64,000 nt of DNA from Streptosporangium amethystogenes (GTDB taxonomy: Bacteria; Actinomycetota; Actinomycetes; Streptosporangiales; Streptosporangiaceae). Each line of letters opens with the position of its first letter. Positions within the stretch are counted from its first letter, which is position 1. The stretch lies in NCBI RefSeq assembly GCF_000721075.1, contig NZ_JOEQ01000004.1, positions 372,001 to 436,000 of the forward strand. The letters run 5' to 3'. The notes under the pieces are model-generated. The model was not told the origin of the DNA and did no database searches. It saw only the letters and a program-made list of their open reading frames with translations. Shown here in pieces: positions 23,932-32,732 of this stretch. The position numbers were made by a program, and so were the translations under genes.

Positions 23932-25326
23932 TCAGAGCCGGCTCCACGCCTCCTGCAGCACCGAGCGCAGGATGGACTCGATCTCGTCGAACTCCTTGGG
24001 TCCGCAGATGAGCGGTGGGGCGAGCTGGATGACCGGGTCGCCCCGGTCGTCGGCGCGGCAGTAAAGGCCCGCCTCGTACAGGGCACCGGAGAGGAAGCCC
24101 CTGATGAGACGTTCCGACTCCTCGGTGTTGAAGGTCTCCTTGGTGGCCTTGTCCTTGACGAGCTCGACGCCCCAGAAGTAGCCGGAGCCGCGCACGTCGC
24201 CGACGATCGGCAGGTCGCGGAGACCCTCCAGGGTGGAGCGGAAGACCGGCTCGTTGCGGGTGACGTGGCCGAGCAGGTCCTCCCGCTCGAACAGGTCGAG
24301 GTTGGCCAGCGCGACGGCCGAGGAGACCGGGTGGCCGCCGAAGGTGTAGCCGTGGGCGAACATCTCGGTGCCGTTCTTGAACGGCTCGAAGAGGCGATCG
24401 GAGGCGATCATGGCGCCGATCGGCGAGTAGCCGCTGGTCATGCCCTTGGCACAGGTGATGATGTCGGGGACGTAGTCGAACTTCTGCCCGCCGAACATGG
24501 TGCCGAGGCGGCCGAAGGCACAGATGACCTCGTCCGAGACGAGCAGGACGTCGTACTCGTCGCAGATCTCCCGGAGGCGCTGGAAGTATCCGGGCGGCGG
24601 CGGGAAGCAGCCGCCGGCGTTCTGCACCGGCTCGACGAAGACGGCGGCCACGGTGTCGGGGCCCTCCATCTCGATGGCGCGGGCGACGCGCTCGGCGGCC
24701 CAGTAGCCGTACTGCTCCGGTGTCATGCCGGGCACGCCGGTGATCTCGTCGGCGCGGTAGTGGTTGGTGTTGGGCACCCGGACCGAGCCGGGGACAAGCG
24801 GCTCGAACATCTGCTTGAAGGCGGGGATGCCGGTGATCGACAGGGCGCCCTGCGGGGTGCCATGGTAGGCGATCTGGCGGCTGATGACCTTGTGCTTGAG
24901 CGGCTTGCCGGTCAGCTTGAAGTACTGCTTGGCGAGCTTCCACGCGCTCTCGACGGCCTCGCCGCCGCCGGTGGTGAAGAAGACCCGGTTGAGGTCGCCG
25001 GGGGTCTCGGCGGCGAGGCGCTGGGCCAGCTCGACCGCCTTGGGGTGCGCGTACGACCAGAGCGGGAAGAACGCCAGCTCCTGGGCCTGCTTGGCGGCGG
25101 CCTCGGCCAGCTCGCTGCGGCCGTGTCCCGCCTGGACCACGAAGAGCCCGGCGAGGCCGTCGAGGTAGCGCTTGCCGTGCACGTCGTAGATGTAGGAGCC
25201 CTCACCCCTCACGATCATCGGCACCTCGGCGCCCTCGTACGAGCTGTGCCGGGTGAAGTGCATCCACAGGTTGTCCTGCGCGGCCTTCATGAGTGAGGTC
25301 ACGTCGGTGTTTTCAGGGTGCTTCAT
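23932..25326 (-). CDS. Class-III (omega-type) PLP aminotransferase
   Basis: 464 residues from ATG at 25324-25326 with GAGGGA upstream. PLP Lys294 lies in ITCAKGMTSGYSPIG; VSDEVICAFGRLG contains the PLP-ring Asp, and GGGEAVESAWKLAKQY binds phosphate. The sequence is of the type that transfers amino groups from diamines, beta-alanine or gamma-aminobutyrate, usually to pyruvate. The donor cannot be named from sequence. Coupling to ald downstream supports pyruvate as acceptor. The upstream 278-bp gap, shared with a divergent peptidase, carries a helically phased direct repeat that could be a regulator site. Confidence 0.9.
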   Translation of the reverse strand: MKHPENTDVTSLMKAAQDNLWMHFTRHSSYEGAEVPMIVRGEGSYIYDVHGKRYLDGLAGLFVVQAGHGRSELAEAAAKQAQELAFFPLWSYAHPKAVELAQRLAAETPGDLNRVFFTTGGGEAVESAWKLAKQYFKLTGKPLKHKVISRQIAYHGTPQGALSITGIPAFKQMFEPLVPGSVRVPNTNHYRADEITGVPGMTPEQYGYWAAERVARAIEMEGPDTVAAVFVEPVQNAGGCFPPPPGYFQRLREICDEYDVLLVSDEVICAFGRLGTMFGGQKFDYVPDIITCAKGMTSGYSPIGAMIASDRLFEPFKNGTEMFAHGYTFGGHPVSSAVALANLDLFEREDLLGHVTRNEPVFRSTLEGLRDLPIVGDVRGSGYFWGVELVKDKATKETFNTEESERLIRGFLSGALYEAGLYCRADDRGDPVIQLAPPLICGPKEFDEIESILRSVLQEAWSRL

Positions 25327-25420
25327 CACGATCTTCCCTCGCTTGGCTGAGCTCTCAACAGTCTGCCTGCCAGAACCACTCTTGCCAAGTGAAAACGTGG
25401 TATTGAAGTGTTTAGAGCAT

Positions 25421-25460
25421 CGAAATCCGCAAAACATATATGCAACAACGACGAAATCCG
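25421..25460. promoter_or_regulatory. Phased direct repeat in the divergent aminotransferase/peptidase region
   Basis: CGAAATCCG occurs at 25421-25429 and again at 25452-25460, 31 bp apart (about three helical turns), with an AT-rich centre (AAAACATATATGCA) that stands out from the GC-rich surroundings. Such spacing is typical of multimeric amino-acid-responsive regulators of the Lrp/AsnC type. No such regulator is in the window; binding is a hypothesis. Confidence 0.4.
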
Positions 25461-25619
25461 TCATCTGGCGACGGTGACCGACACCGGCGTCCGGAATCTT
25501 ACCCAACCCCCTGTTCCACTTGGCGGAACTCTGGCGCGCCGACGCCATGTGCGAGCGCCTCCGCGTCGGCGGCTGTGATCCAATAGGGCGGACCAGATAT
25601 TCAGATGCGAGGGAAAGTC

Positions 25620-26966
25620 GTGACTCCTGACGAGATCGAGAACGCCGTCACCGCCGGCCTGCCCCAGGCGATCGCGGACCTCAAGAGGCTCGTCGCCATC
25701 CCCTCCGTGGCCTTCCCCGGCCACCCGGAGGAGCCTGTGCACGCGGCCGCCGCACTGACCGAGGAACTGCTGCGAAGCACCGGCCTGCCCCGGGTCCAGC
25801 AGATCCCCGTCGAAGGGAGCTTCCCCGCCGTCTACGCCGAGGCCCCCGCCCCGCCCGGCGCGCCGACCGTCCTGTTGTACGCGCACTACGACGTGCAGCC
25901 CACGGGTGACCTCGCGCTCTGGCGCACCCCGCCCTTCGAGCCGACGGAGGTCGACGGCGCGATCCACGGTCGTGGCGCGGCCGATGACAAGTCCGGCGTC
26001 ATCTCCCATGTAGCGGCGCTCCGCACCTTCCAGGGCCGCTTCCCGGTCGGCGTCAAGGTCATCGTCGAGGGCCAGGAGGAGTACGCCGGCGAGCGCCTGG
26101 AGTCCTTCGTCGAGCGCAACCCCGAACTGTTCCGCGCCGACGCGATCGTGGTCGCCGACACCGGCAACCCCCGGGTGGGCGATCCGTCGGTGACGACCTC
26201 GCTGCGCGGCATGGGCGCCTTCACCATCGAGGTGCGCACCCTCAAAGAGTCGCTGCACAGCGGCTCGTTCGGCGGTGCCGCCCCGGATGCCCTCGCGGCG
26301 CTGATCCGGATGCTCGCCGCCCTGCACGACGACCACGGCGACATCCGCGTCCCCGGTCTGCCGCGCGGCAGTTTCCTCGGCTCTGGCCCGTCGGAGGAGG
26401 ACTTCCGGTCCACCGCGGGCGTGCTCGACGGCGTCTCCACCATCGGCTCGGGCTCGCTGGCCGACCGCCTGTGGGCCTCGTACGCGATCACGGTCACCGG
26501 CCTGGACGTGCCGCCGGTCTCCGGCGCCGTCAACGCGGTCCAGGCCGTCGCCAGGGCCCGGGTGACCGTACGGGTACCCCCGGCCGGCGACCCGAAGACG
26601 ACGATCGGGGCGGTCGTCGACTTCCTGCGGCAGGTCGCGCCCTGGGGCGTCCAGGTGGACGTCGGCGACTACACCATGGGCTCTGGCTACCTCGCCGACA
26701 CCGGTGGCGCGGCCCGCTCCGCGTTGAACCGGGCCATGGAGCGTGCCTTCGGCCGCCCGCCGCGCGACGTCGGCGCCGGTGGCTCGATCCCGCTCGTCTC
26801 CACCTTCGCCAGGCAGTTCCCCGCCGCCGCGATCCTGCTCTTCGGCGCCGAGGACGACGACGCGGCGATCCACGCCCCCAACGAGCGGGTGAACATCGAG
26901 GAACTCCGCCGCACCGCCACCGCCGAGGCGCTCTTCCTCCAGGAGTACGGCTCCGCGACGGCCTGA
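25620..26966 (+). CDS. M20-family metallo-dipeptidase
   Basis: 448 residues from GTG at 25620, chosen for the GAGGGA tract 6 nt upstream; an ATG at 25605 is possible. Two-zinc site residues are visible: His/Asp in LLYAHYDVQPTG, the bridging Asp in HGRGAADDKSGV, the Glu pair in VEGQEEYAGE, Asp in VVADTGNP and the last His in AAIHAPNER. The family splits dipeptides such as carnosine-like or Cys-Gly substrates in the cytoplasm. Divergent placement from the aminotransferase-ald pair suggests joint use of peptide-derived amino acids. Confidence 0.92.
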   Translation: MTPDEIENAVTAGLPQAIADLKRLVAIPSVAFPGHPEEPVHAAAALTEELLRSTGLPRVQQIPVEGSFPAVYAEAPAPPGAPTVLLYAHYDVQPTGDLALWRTPPFEPTEVDGAIHGRGAADDKSGVISHVAALRTFQGRFPVGVKVIVEGQEEYAGERLESFVERNPELFRADAIVVADTGNPRVGDPSVTTSLRGMGAFTIEVRTLKESLHSGSFGGAAPDALAALIRMLAALHDDHGDIRVPGLPRGSFLGSGPSEEDFRSTAGVLDGVSTIGSGSLADRLWASYAITVTGLDVPPVSGAVNAVQAVARARVTVRVPPAGDPKTTIGAVVDFLRQVAPWGVQVDVGDYTMGSGYLADTGGAARSALNRAMERAFGRPPRDVGAGGSIPLVSTFARQFPAAAILLFGAEDDDAAIHAPNERVNIEELRRTATAEALFLQEYGSATA

Positions 26967-26972
26967 TCGCCC

Positions 26973-27017
26973 GAGGAACCCCGGCACGAGACCCACGGGT
27001 TCGTGCCGGGGTTCCTC
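26973..27017 (+). terminator. Long perfect hairpin after the M20 peptidase gene
   Basis: GAGGAACCCCGGCACGA pairs over 17 bp with TCGTGCCGGGGTTCCTC around an 11-nt loop, 6 bp after the stop. No T-run. It separates the peptidase from the ABC/YhgE operon. Confidence 0.8.
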
Positions 27018-27057
27018 CCCATCGGTGGGCGGCGGCGTTTCGCGTGATAGTTTTTGC

Positions 27058-27071
27058 ACTGACCAGTCAGT
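27058..27071. promoter_or_regulatory. Perfect palindromic TetR-type operator upstream of the ABC/YhgE/TetR operon
   Basis: ACTGAC-CA-GTCAGT is a perfect 6-2-6 palindrome, 18 bp before the ATPase start and beside the only AT-rich tract of the intergenic region (TAGTTTTTGC, TTTAAAG). TGAC/GTCA half-sites are typical of TetR/AcrR repressors. The TetR gene at the end of this operon is the obvious candidate, giving autoregulation of the exporter. Confidence 0.65.
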
Positions 27072-27089
27072 TTAAAGAACGGCGGAACG

Positions 27090-27839
27090 GTGTTCGACGG
27101 TGTCGGGGTGCGCACGGCGGGGCTCTCGCTGCGGGGCGAGCGCGGATGGGTCTATCGCGACGTCGGCATCGAGGCCGGGCCCGGCAGTCTCACCGCCGTC
27201 GCCGGGCAGGCCGGCAGCGGGCGGACGAGCCTGCTGCTCAGCCTCGCGGGCCGGATGAGGCCCGGCTCGGGGACGCTCGCCGTGGGCCGGTACACCACCC
27301 CGAGGGCGATCCGAAGGATCGCCGCACTCGGCCTGTTCGACGGGGTGAACGACCTGGACGGAGCGCTGTCCGTTCGCGAGCACGTGCGTGAGCGGGGGCC
27401 CCGCCTCCCACGGGGCCGCGGCCGGCGGGAGTGGGCCGCCGACGCGCTGGCCCTGGCCGGGCTGGAGCCGGATCCGCTCGACCGGACCCTCGTCCGCGAC
27501 CTGGGCCGGGAGCGGCGGGTCCGGCTCGGGATCGCGCTCGCGCTGCTCGACAGACCCGGGCTGCTGGTCCTCGACGACGTCGACACCGGCCTCGCCGTCG
27601 ATCGGCGCGAGGAACTCTGGGCCACCCTGCGCGACCTCGCCGAGCGGGGTCTGACCGTCGTCGCCTCGTGCACCGAGAGCGACCTGCCCCTGGTGGTGCG
27701 CCTGCCCTGCCCCGACGTGACGGCCGTCGCCGACGCGCGGTCCGGGCCCGGCGGAGACCCGCAGGTCACGAAGGATCGCAAGGACGAGCCGCCGACCGTG
27801 TCCGGCGGGGACCCGAAGGACGGGGAAGAGGAGCGATGA
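27090..27839 (+). CDS. ABC-type ATP-binding protein associated with a YhgE/Pip exporter, degenerate motifs
   Basis: 249 residues from GTG at 27090. Walker A reads AGQAGSGRTSLLL, with Arg where the canonical Lys stands; the signature loop LVRDLGRERRVRLGIAL departs from LSGGQ; Walker B is LLVLDDVD without the usual catalytic Glu. It belongs to the ATPase-like partners of actinobacterial YhgE/Pip proteins, where such motif drift seems usual; whether ATP is hydrolysed is doubtful. The C-terminal about 35 residues are charged and probably disordered. Its stop overlaps the YhgE start (ATGA). Confidence 0.8.
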   Translation: MFDGVGVRTAGLSLRGERGWVYRDVGIEAGPGSLTAVAGQAGSGRTSLLLSLAGRMRPGSGTLAVGRYTTPRAIRRIAALGLFDGVNDLDGALSVREHVRERGPRLPRGRGRREWAADALALAGLEPDPLDRTLVRDLGRERRVRLGIALALLDRPGLLVLDDVDTGLAVDRREELWATLRDLAERGLTVVASCTESDLPLVVRLPCPDVTAVADARSGPGGDPQVTKDRKDEPPTVSGGDPKDGEEER

Positions 27840-30112
27840 GATCGTTGCGGGCGGGACGGTTGGAGCTGCGGCGGTTCACCCGATCGCGGCTGACCCGGGC
27901 GGCGCTGGCCGCGGTGGTGGTGCTGCCGTTGCTCTACGCCGGGCTGTACCTGTGGTCCTTCTGGGATCCGCAGAGCAACCTCGGGAACATCCCGGTGGCG
28001 CTGGTCGTGGAGGACCGGCCCGCGACCGTCGACGGCAGGACCGTCGACGCAGGCCGGGAGCTGGCGGCGGAGCTGCGGGAGCGAAGGATCCTCGGCTGGC
28101 GCACCGTCGACGCGCGCGCGGCGGCCGACGGTGTGAACGACGGCAGCTTCTACCTGTCCCTCACCATCCCGGCCGACTTCAGCGCCCGCCTCGCCTCGCC
28201 CTCCGGAGAGGGCACCCCGGTGCCCGCCGAGCTGGGCGTGCGGGTGGACACCGGCCGCAGCTACATCATGAAGACCATCTCCGACGCGGTATTCACCGAG
28301 GTCAGGTCGGCGGCGGCCGGTACGGCGCTGAAGGACTACTGGGACAACGTCTTCGTCTCCTTCGGCGAGTTGCACGACGCCACCAGGAAGGCGGCGGACG
28401 GCGCGGACGAGCTCCATGACGGCACGGCGAAGGCGCGCGAGGGCGCGTCCGCGCTGCGCACCGGCCTCGGCCAGACCAGAGACGGCACTCGTCAGCTCGC
28501 CGCGGGCCTGAGCGGAGCCGACACCGCCGCGGGCAGGCTGGCGGCGGGGGCGGACCGGCTGGCCGGTGGCCTGGGCGAGGCCGAGAACGGCTCGCGCGAG
28601 CTGGGCCGGGGACTGAGCGAACTCACCGGCGGCGCCAAGCAGATCGCGAAGGGCAACGCACAGGCCTATCAGCAGATCCACGCCCAGGTGCCGAGGCTCA
28701 ACAAGGTGGCCGACGAGGTCGTCCCGGTGCTTGAGGAGAACGGCGCGCGGCTGCGGGAGCTGGCCCAGGCCGTCGAGCGGGGGGCCGACCGGGTCGCCGA
28801 GGGCGCCGAGGCACCGTCCGGCGGGGCCGCGCAGGGCGCCGACCGGGCCCTGCGGCAGGCGCGGGAGCTGCGGGAGGCGTTGGGGAGCGGCGCGGACGCC
28901 GACCCTCGGCTTCGCGCGATCGCCGACCGGCTCACCCAGTCCACCGAGGAGGTGGCCGCCGCACTGCGGAGCCCCGGCGGCGGTGGCGACGCGGTGGCCG
29001 GGCTACGGCGGGACGCCCGGAGGATCTCGGAGATCGCGAGCCGCACGGCGGAGGTCGCACCGGCCGCCGGGCAACGGCTCGACCAGGCCAGAGACAAGAT
29101 CAACCAGCTGGACGAGGGGCTCGGCAGGCTTGCCGAGGGCTCGGCGAAGGTGAGCGCGGGCCTCGGTCGGGCGTCGGCGGCCAACAAGAAGATCACTTCT
29201 GGGATCTCGCAGCTCGGCGACGGCGCCACCCGCCTCGGCAGCGGGCTGTCCGAGCTCGGCGGCGGGATCGTCAAGCTGAGCGACGGCGCGGCCCGGGTGG
29301 ACACCGGGATCGGCCGCCTGCGCGACGGTGCCGGAGAGCTGACCGCCGGTATCGGCGAACTCGCCGACGGGTCGGGGCGGCTGAGCGAGAAACTCGGGGA
29401 AGGCGCCGAGCAGATCCCCGACTACGGCACGGACGAGCGAGCCGGCCGCGGTGACATGATGAGCGATCCGGTCAGGCTGGCCAGCCAGGTGGTCAACGAG
29501 GTGCCCGACTACGGCACCGGATTCGCGCCGTTCTTCGTCCCGCTCGCGCTCTGGGTCGGCGCGATGGTGACCTACATGGTGCTGCGCCCGCTCAACCCGC
29601 GTCTGCTCGCCGGCACGGCCCCCGCCTGGCGGATCGCGACGGCCGGATGGGTGCCGGCGCTGGTCCTGGGTTCGGCGCAGGTGGGCGTACTGCTGGCGGT
29701 GATCAGGTTCGGGCTCGGCATGGAGGCCGCGCACTGGGCGGGGGTCGCGGGATTCCTGCTGCTCACCGTGGCGGCGTTCACCGCGATCGTGCAGGCGGTC
29801 AACGCCCTGCTGGGCACGCCCGGACGGATCGCGGTGCTGGCGCTGCTGATGTTGCAGCTCACCTCGGCCGCGGGAACCTACCCGATCGAGACCTCGCCCG
29901 GCTTCTTCCAGACGATCTCTCCGTGGCTCCCGATGAGCTGGGTGGTCAGCGCGCTGCGGCGACTGATCAGCGGCGGCGACCTCACCGTGGTCTGGCAGGG
30001 CTGCGGCGTGCTGACCGCGTTCACCGTGCTGGGCCTGGCACTGAGCGTGCACGCGGCGCACCGGGGCCGCACCTGGTCGATACGCCGCCTCCACCCGGAG
30101 CTCGCGCTGTGA
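27836..30112 (+). CDS. YhgE/Pip-family membrane protein
   Basis: 758 residues from ATG at 27836, with AAGAGGAG in front. One N-terminal helix (LAAVVVLPLLYAGLYLWSFWDP, about 24-45) leads to a long external domain with DG-type heptad repeats (for example DGADELHDGTAKAREGASAL and SDGAARVDTGIGRLRDGAGEL), and five C-terminal helices from about residue 560. This is the layout of YhgE/Pip proteins (phage-infection-protein relatives, ABC-2-like membrane part). The repeats should form a long extracellular coiled stalk. In actinobacteria these genes travel with an ATPase and a TetR regulator, as here. Export of an envelope component or drug is the usual guess. Confidence 0.9.
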   Translation: MRSLRAGRLELRRFTRSRLTRAALAAVVVLPLLYAGLYLWSFWDPQSNLGNIPVALVVEDRPATVDGRTVDAGRELAAELRERRILGWRTVDARAAADGVNDGSFYLSLTIPADFSARLASPSGEGTPVPAELGVRVDTGRSYIMKTISDAVFTEVRSAAAGTALKDYWDNVFVSFGELHDATRKAADGADELHDGTAKAREGASALRTGLGQTRDGTRQLAAGLSGADTAAGRLAAGADRLAGGLGEAENGSRELGRGLSELTGGAKQIAKGNAQAYQQIHAQVPRLNKVADEVVPVLEENGARLRELAQAVERGADRVAEGAEAPSGGAAQGADRALRQARELREALGSGADADPRLRAIADRLTQSTEEVAAALRSPGGGGDAVAGLRRDARRISEIASRTAEVAPAAGQRLDQARDKINQLDEGLGRLAEGSAKVSAGLGRASAANKKITSGISQLGDGATRLGSGLSELGGGIVKLSDGAARVDTGIGRLRDGAGELTAGIGELADGSGRLSEKLGEGAEQIPDYGTDERAGRGDMMSDPVRLASQVVNEVPDYGTGFAPFFVPLALWVGAMVTYMVLRPLNPRLLAGTAPAWRIATAGWVPALVLGSAQVGVLLAVIRFGLGMEAAHWAGVAGFLLLTVAAFTAIVQAVNALLGTPGRIAVLALLMLQLTSAAGTYPIETSPGFFQTISPWLPMSWVVSALRRLISGGDLTVVWQGCGVLTAFTVLGLALSVHAAHRGRTWSIRRLHPELAL

Positions 30113-30125
30113 CTACGGTTGTCCC

Positions 30126-30755
30126 GTGACGGAGCAGCGGAGCCGGTCGGCGGCGAGAGGCGCGAGTGCGCGCGAGGGAGACGGGCGACGGGCCGAGACA
30201 CGGCTCAAGGTCTTCGCCGCCGCGGTGGAGGTGATCGCCGAGCAGGGGTACACCGCGGCCACGGTCGACGCGATCGCCGAACGCGCCGGGGTGGCCAAGG
30301 GCACCGTCTTCTACAACTTCGGCAGCAAGGAGGCGCTCTTCGGCGCGTTGCTCGAACACGGGATCCAGCAGCTGGCGGACGCGCTGGCCGGAGCCGCCGA
30401 AGTGGCCCGGCCCCCACTGGAGGCGCTGGACGCGGTGGTCATGGCGCAACTGCGGTTCCTGGAGGAGTACGGCGCGTTCGCCCGGGTGCTGCTCGCCGAG
30501 ATCTGGCGTACCGCCTGGCAGGAGGCGGTGGCGGCGCTGCGCGAGCGGGTGCTGGGCGTCTATCTGGACGTGCTGCGCCGGGCGGTGAGCGAGGGGGTGC
30601 TCCGCGAGGACCTGGACGTGGACACCGCGGCGACCGCCGTGTTCGGCATGGTGCTGACCGTCTCGATCGAGCGCCGGGCGCTGCATCCGGACCGGCCCGT
30701 CGAGCAGGTCCACGCCACCCTCGTCGACCTCCTGCACGGCCGGCTGTCCGGCTGA
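30126..30755 (+). CDS. TetR-family regulator of the YhgE/ABC operon
   Basis: 209 residues from GTG at 30126. The N-terminal helix-turn-helix reads AVEVIAEQGYTAATVDAIAE and AGVAKGTVFYNFGSKEALF, the textbook TetR pattern; the ligand domain has LRFLEEYGAFARVLLAEIW. It lies 13 bp after the YhgE stop. TACGGT 6 nt before the GTG and no Shine-Dalgarno hint at a separate leaderless promoter besides read-through. The palindrome at 27058-27071 is its likely operator. Confidence 0.93.
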   Translation: MTEQRSRSAARGASAREGDGRRAETRLKVFAAAVEVIAEQGYTAATVDAIAERAGVAKGTVFYNFGSKEALFGALLEHGIQQLADALAGAAEVARPPLEALDAVVMAQLRFLEEYGAFARVLLAEIWRTAWQEAVAALRERVLGVYLDVLRRAVSEGVLREDLDVDTAATAVFGMVLTVSIERRALHPDRPVEQVHATLVDLLHGRLSG

Positions 30756-30807
30756 ATCCCCGCCTTTCCGGGAGCGCTACCGCCCGACGAAAAATCGCCA
30801 TTGGTCG

Positions 30808-30813
30808 TACGAT
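30808..30813 (+). promoter_or_regulatory. Candidate -10 box for a leaderless transcript of the first SBP-VWA gene
   Basis: TACGAT ends 6 nt before the GTG at 30820, and no Shine-Dalgarno precedes that GTG. The spacing fits transcription starting on the start codon. No clear -35 is visible. Confidence 0.4.
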
Positions 30814-30819
30814 CATCTC

Positions 30820-32613
30820 GTGGTCTACTCCCCCGCAAGGCCCCGTCGGCGTGTCCTGCCGTACCTGCTCGCCGTGGTGCTCGCCATCGCTCTGATCGCC
30901 GGGCTGCGCTGGTACTTCAGCGGTGGCCCGGGGAACGAGCCGAACGGGCCCAGTGCCTGTTCCGGCGAGTCGACGCAGATCAGGGTGGCGTCCTCGCAGG
31001 ACAAGATCTGGATCCTGCGCGAGGTCGCGAAGGACTACAACGGCCGTAGCGTGGCCGGGCGCTGCGCCGACGTGGTCATCGACGAGGCCAACTCCGGCAC
31101 CGCGATGCGGGCGCTGGGCAAGGGGTGGGACGAGAAGACCGACGGCAGGCGGCCGGACGTCTGGTCCCCCGCCGCGTCGGCCTGGGTGACGCTGCTGCGC
31201 CAGCAGGCCTCCAACACCGACGGCACCGTACCGGTCGCCGACGGAAAACCGAGCCCGATCGTCACCGCGCCCCTGGTCTTCGCGATGCCCAAGCCGATGG
31301 CCCAGGCGCTGGGCTGGCCCGGCAAGGCGATCGGCTGGTCGGAGCTGGCCGAGCTGGCGTCCGCCCCGCAGGGATGGGCGAAGTACGGCCACCCCGAGTG
31401 GGGCCGGTTCAAGCTGGGCAAGACCAACCCCAACTTCTCCACCAGCGGCCTGAACGCCACCATCGGCGCCTACTTCGCCGCCACCGGCACCACCTCGGAC
31501 CTGACGGCCCGTGACGTGGCCACCCCGAGGACCCGGCGCTTCGTCCAGGGGGTGGAGCAGTCGATCGTGCACTACGGCGACATCTCCATGACGTTCCTGG
31601 GCAACCTGCTGCGCGCGGACGACCGGGGCGAGTCGATGGCCTACATCTCCGCGATCACCGTCGAGGAGAACTCGGTCACCGACTACAACCGGGGTAACCC
31701 CTCGGGCAATCCGGCCACCCTGGGACGGCACGCCCCGCCGCGCACCCCGCTGGTAGCGGTCAATCCCAAGGAGGGCACGCTCTACTCCGACCACCCCTAC
31801 GTGCCGCTGACCTGGATGGACGCGGCCAAGAAGGCGGTCGCCGACGACTTTTTGAGCTACCTGCACAGCCCCGGGGTTCAGGCGAAATTCCAGGCGTACG
31901 GCTACCGCTCCTTCGAGGGAAAGCCCGGCCCGCAGGCCACCGAGCAGAACGGCGTCATCCCCGATGCCAAGATCACCACACTGAGTCCCCCCACCCCGGT
32001 CGTCCTGGACAAGGTGCTGCGGAGCTGGTCGGAGCTGCGCAAGCGGGCCAACGTGCTGATCGTGGTGGACAAGTCCGGCTCGATGGAGGAGGAGGCGTCC
32101 GGCACCGGCGAGACCCGCCTGGAACTGGCCAAGAAGGCGGCGGTCAACGCGCTGCCCCAGTTCCGGGGGGATGACAAGGTCGGCCTGTGGGCCTTCTCCA
32201 CCGCGCAGGACGGCGAGAAGGACTATCTGGAACTGGTCCCGATCGACAGGGTGTCAAGGATCGGTGGCGCTCTCCGCGACCAGTTGAACGGGCTGACCGC
32301 CGGGGGCGGAACCGGACTGTACGACACCACGCTGGCGGCCGTCGAACGGATGCGCGGCGCCAAGGACGAGGGGGCGATCAACGCGGTGGTCTTCCTCACC
32401 GACGGCAAGAACGAGAAGAACGGCGGCAGTGATCTGGACAACCTGCTCGGCAGGCTCAACCCGGAGGTGCGGCTGTTCACCATCGGGTACGGCGAGGGCG
32501 CGGACCAGGCGGTGCTCAAGCAGATCGCCGAGGCCACCGACGGGGCCGCCTACGACTCGTCCCGCGCGGACACCATCGACCAGGTCTTCACCAGCGTGAT
32601 CTCCAACTTCTGA
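30820..32613 (+). CDS. Membrane-anchored solute-binding-like / von Willebrand A fusion protein (copy 1)
   Basis: 597 residues from GTG at 30820. One N-terminal membrane helix (about 12-32) anchors an extracytoplasmic chain. Residues about 48-390 resemble bacterial extracellular solute-binding proteins (IRVASSQDKIWILREVAKDYN, then ADVVIDEANSG, PDVWSPAASAWVTLL). Residues about 405-597 are a VWA domain with a complete metal-ion adhesion site: Asp417-x-Ser-x-Ser in VVDKSGSM, Thr498 in GGGTGLYD and Asp528 in LTDGKNE. No ABC permease is nearby, so a sensing or adhesive role is more likely than transport. A paralogue, a coiled-coil protein and PspA follow. Confidence 0.85.
   Translation: MVYSPARPRRRVLPYLLAVVLAIALIAGLRWYFSGGPGNEPNGPSACSGESTQIRVASSQDKIWILREVAKDYNGRSVAGRCADVVIDEANSGTAMRALGKGWDEKTDGRRPDVWSPAASAWVTLLRQQASNTDGTVPVADGKPSPIVTAPLVFAMPKPMAQALGWPGKAIGWSELAELASAPQGWAKYGHPEWGRFKLGKTNPNFSTSGLNATIGAYFAATGTTSDLTARDVATPRTRRFVQGVEQSIVHYGDISMTFLGNLLRADDRGESMAYISAITVEENSVTDYNRGNPSGNPATLGRHAPPRTPLVAVNPKEGTLYSDHPYVPLTWMDAAKKAVADDFLSYLHSPGVQAKFQAYGYRSFEGKPGPQATEQNGVIPDAKITTLSPPTPVVLDKVLRSWSELRKRANVLIVVDKSGSMEEEASGTGETRLELAKKAAVNALPQFRGDDKVGLWAFSTAQDGEKDYLELVPIDRVSRIGGALRDQLNGLTAGGGTGLYDTTLAAVERMRGAKDEGAINAVVFLTDGKNEKNGGSDLDNLLGRLNPEVRLFTIGYGEGADQAVLKQIAEATDGAAYDSSRADTIDQVFTSVISNF
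31375..31460 (+). repeat. 86-bp block nearly identical between the two SBP-VWA genes (first copy)
   Basis: It matches 33282-33367 at 85 of 86 positions, encoding WAKYGHPEWGRFKLGKTNPN and the following FSTSGLNAT. Flanking coding sequence is far less similar at the DNA level, so the block looks conserved by gene conversion or very strong constraint. Confidence 0.75.
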
Positions 32614-32732
32614 CCGCGAGGACCTCCGGCCCCGAAGACCGCTGAGCGTGGAGGACGAAGACTTTTGACCTTGGCGAACTCCGAAGGCGGTTCATTCGTC
32701 GGATAAGTACAGACATCCCCCAGGAGGCAGGG

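Noticed and set aside
22756..25326. Alanine dehydrogenase/aminotransferase as a taurine pathway
   Set aside because: No sulfoacetaldehyde or taurine transporter genes are present; the TauE-like gene nearby is a cupredoxin fusion with different motifs.
27090..27839. ABC ATPase as a complete drug exporter with YhgE
   Set aside because: Walker A Lys, signature loop and catalytic Glu all depart from consensus, so a normal ABC motor cannot be claimed.
32665..32707. Possible ECF-sigma promoter (GAACT-N17-CGTC) before the second SBP-VWA gene
   Set aside because: Only a partial match (CGAACT instead of GGAACT), and no ECF sigma gene is near; too weak to list.
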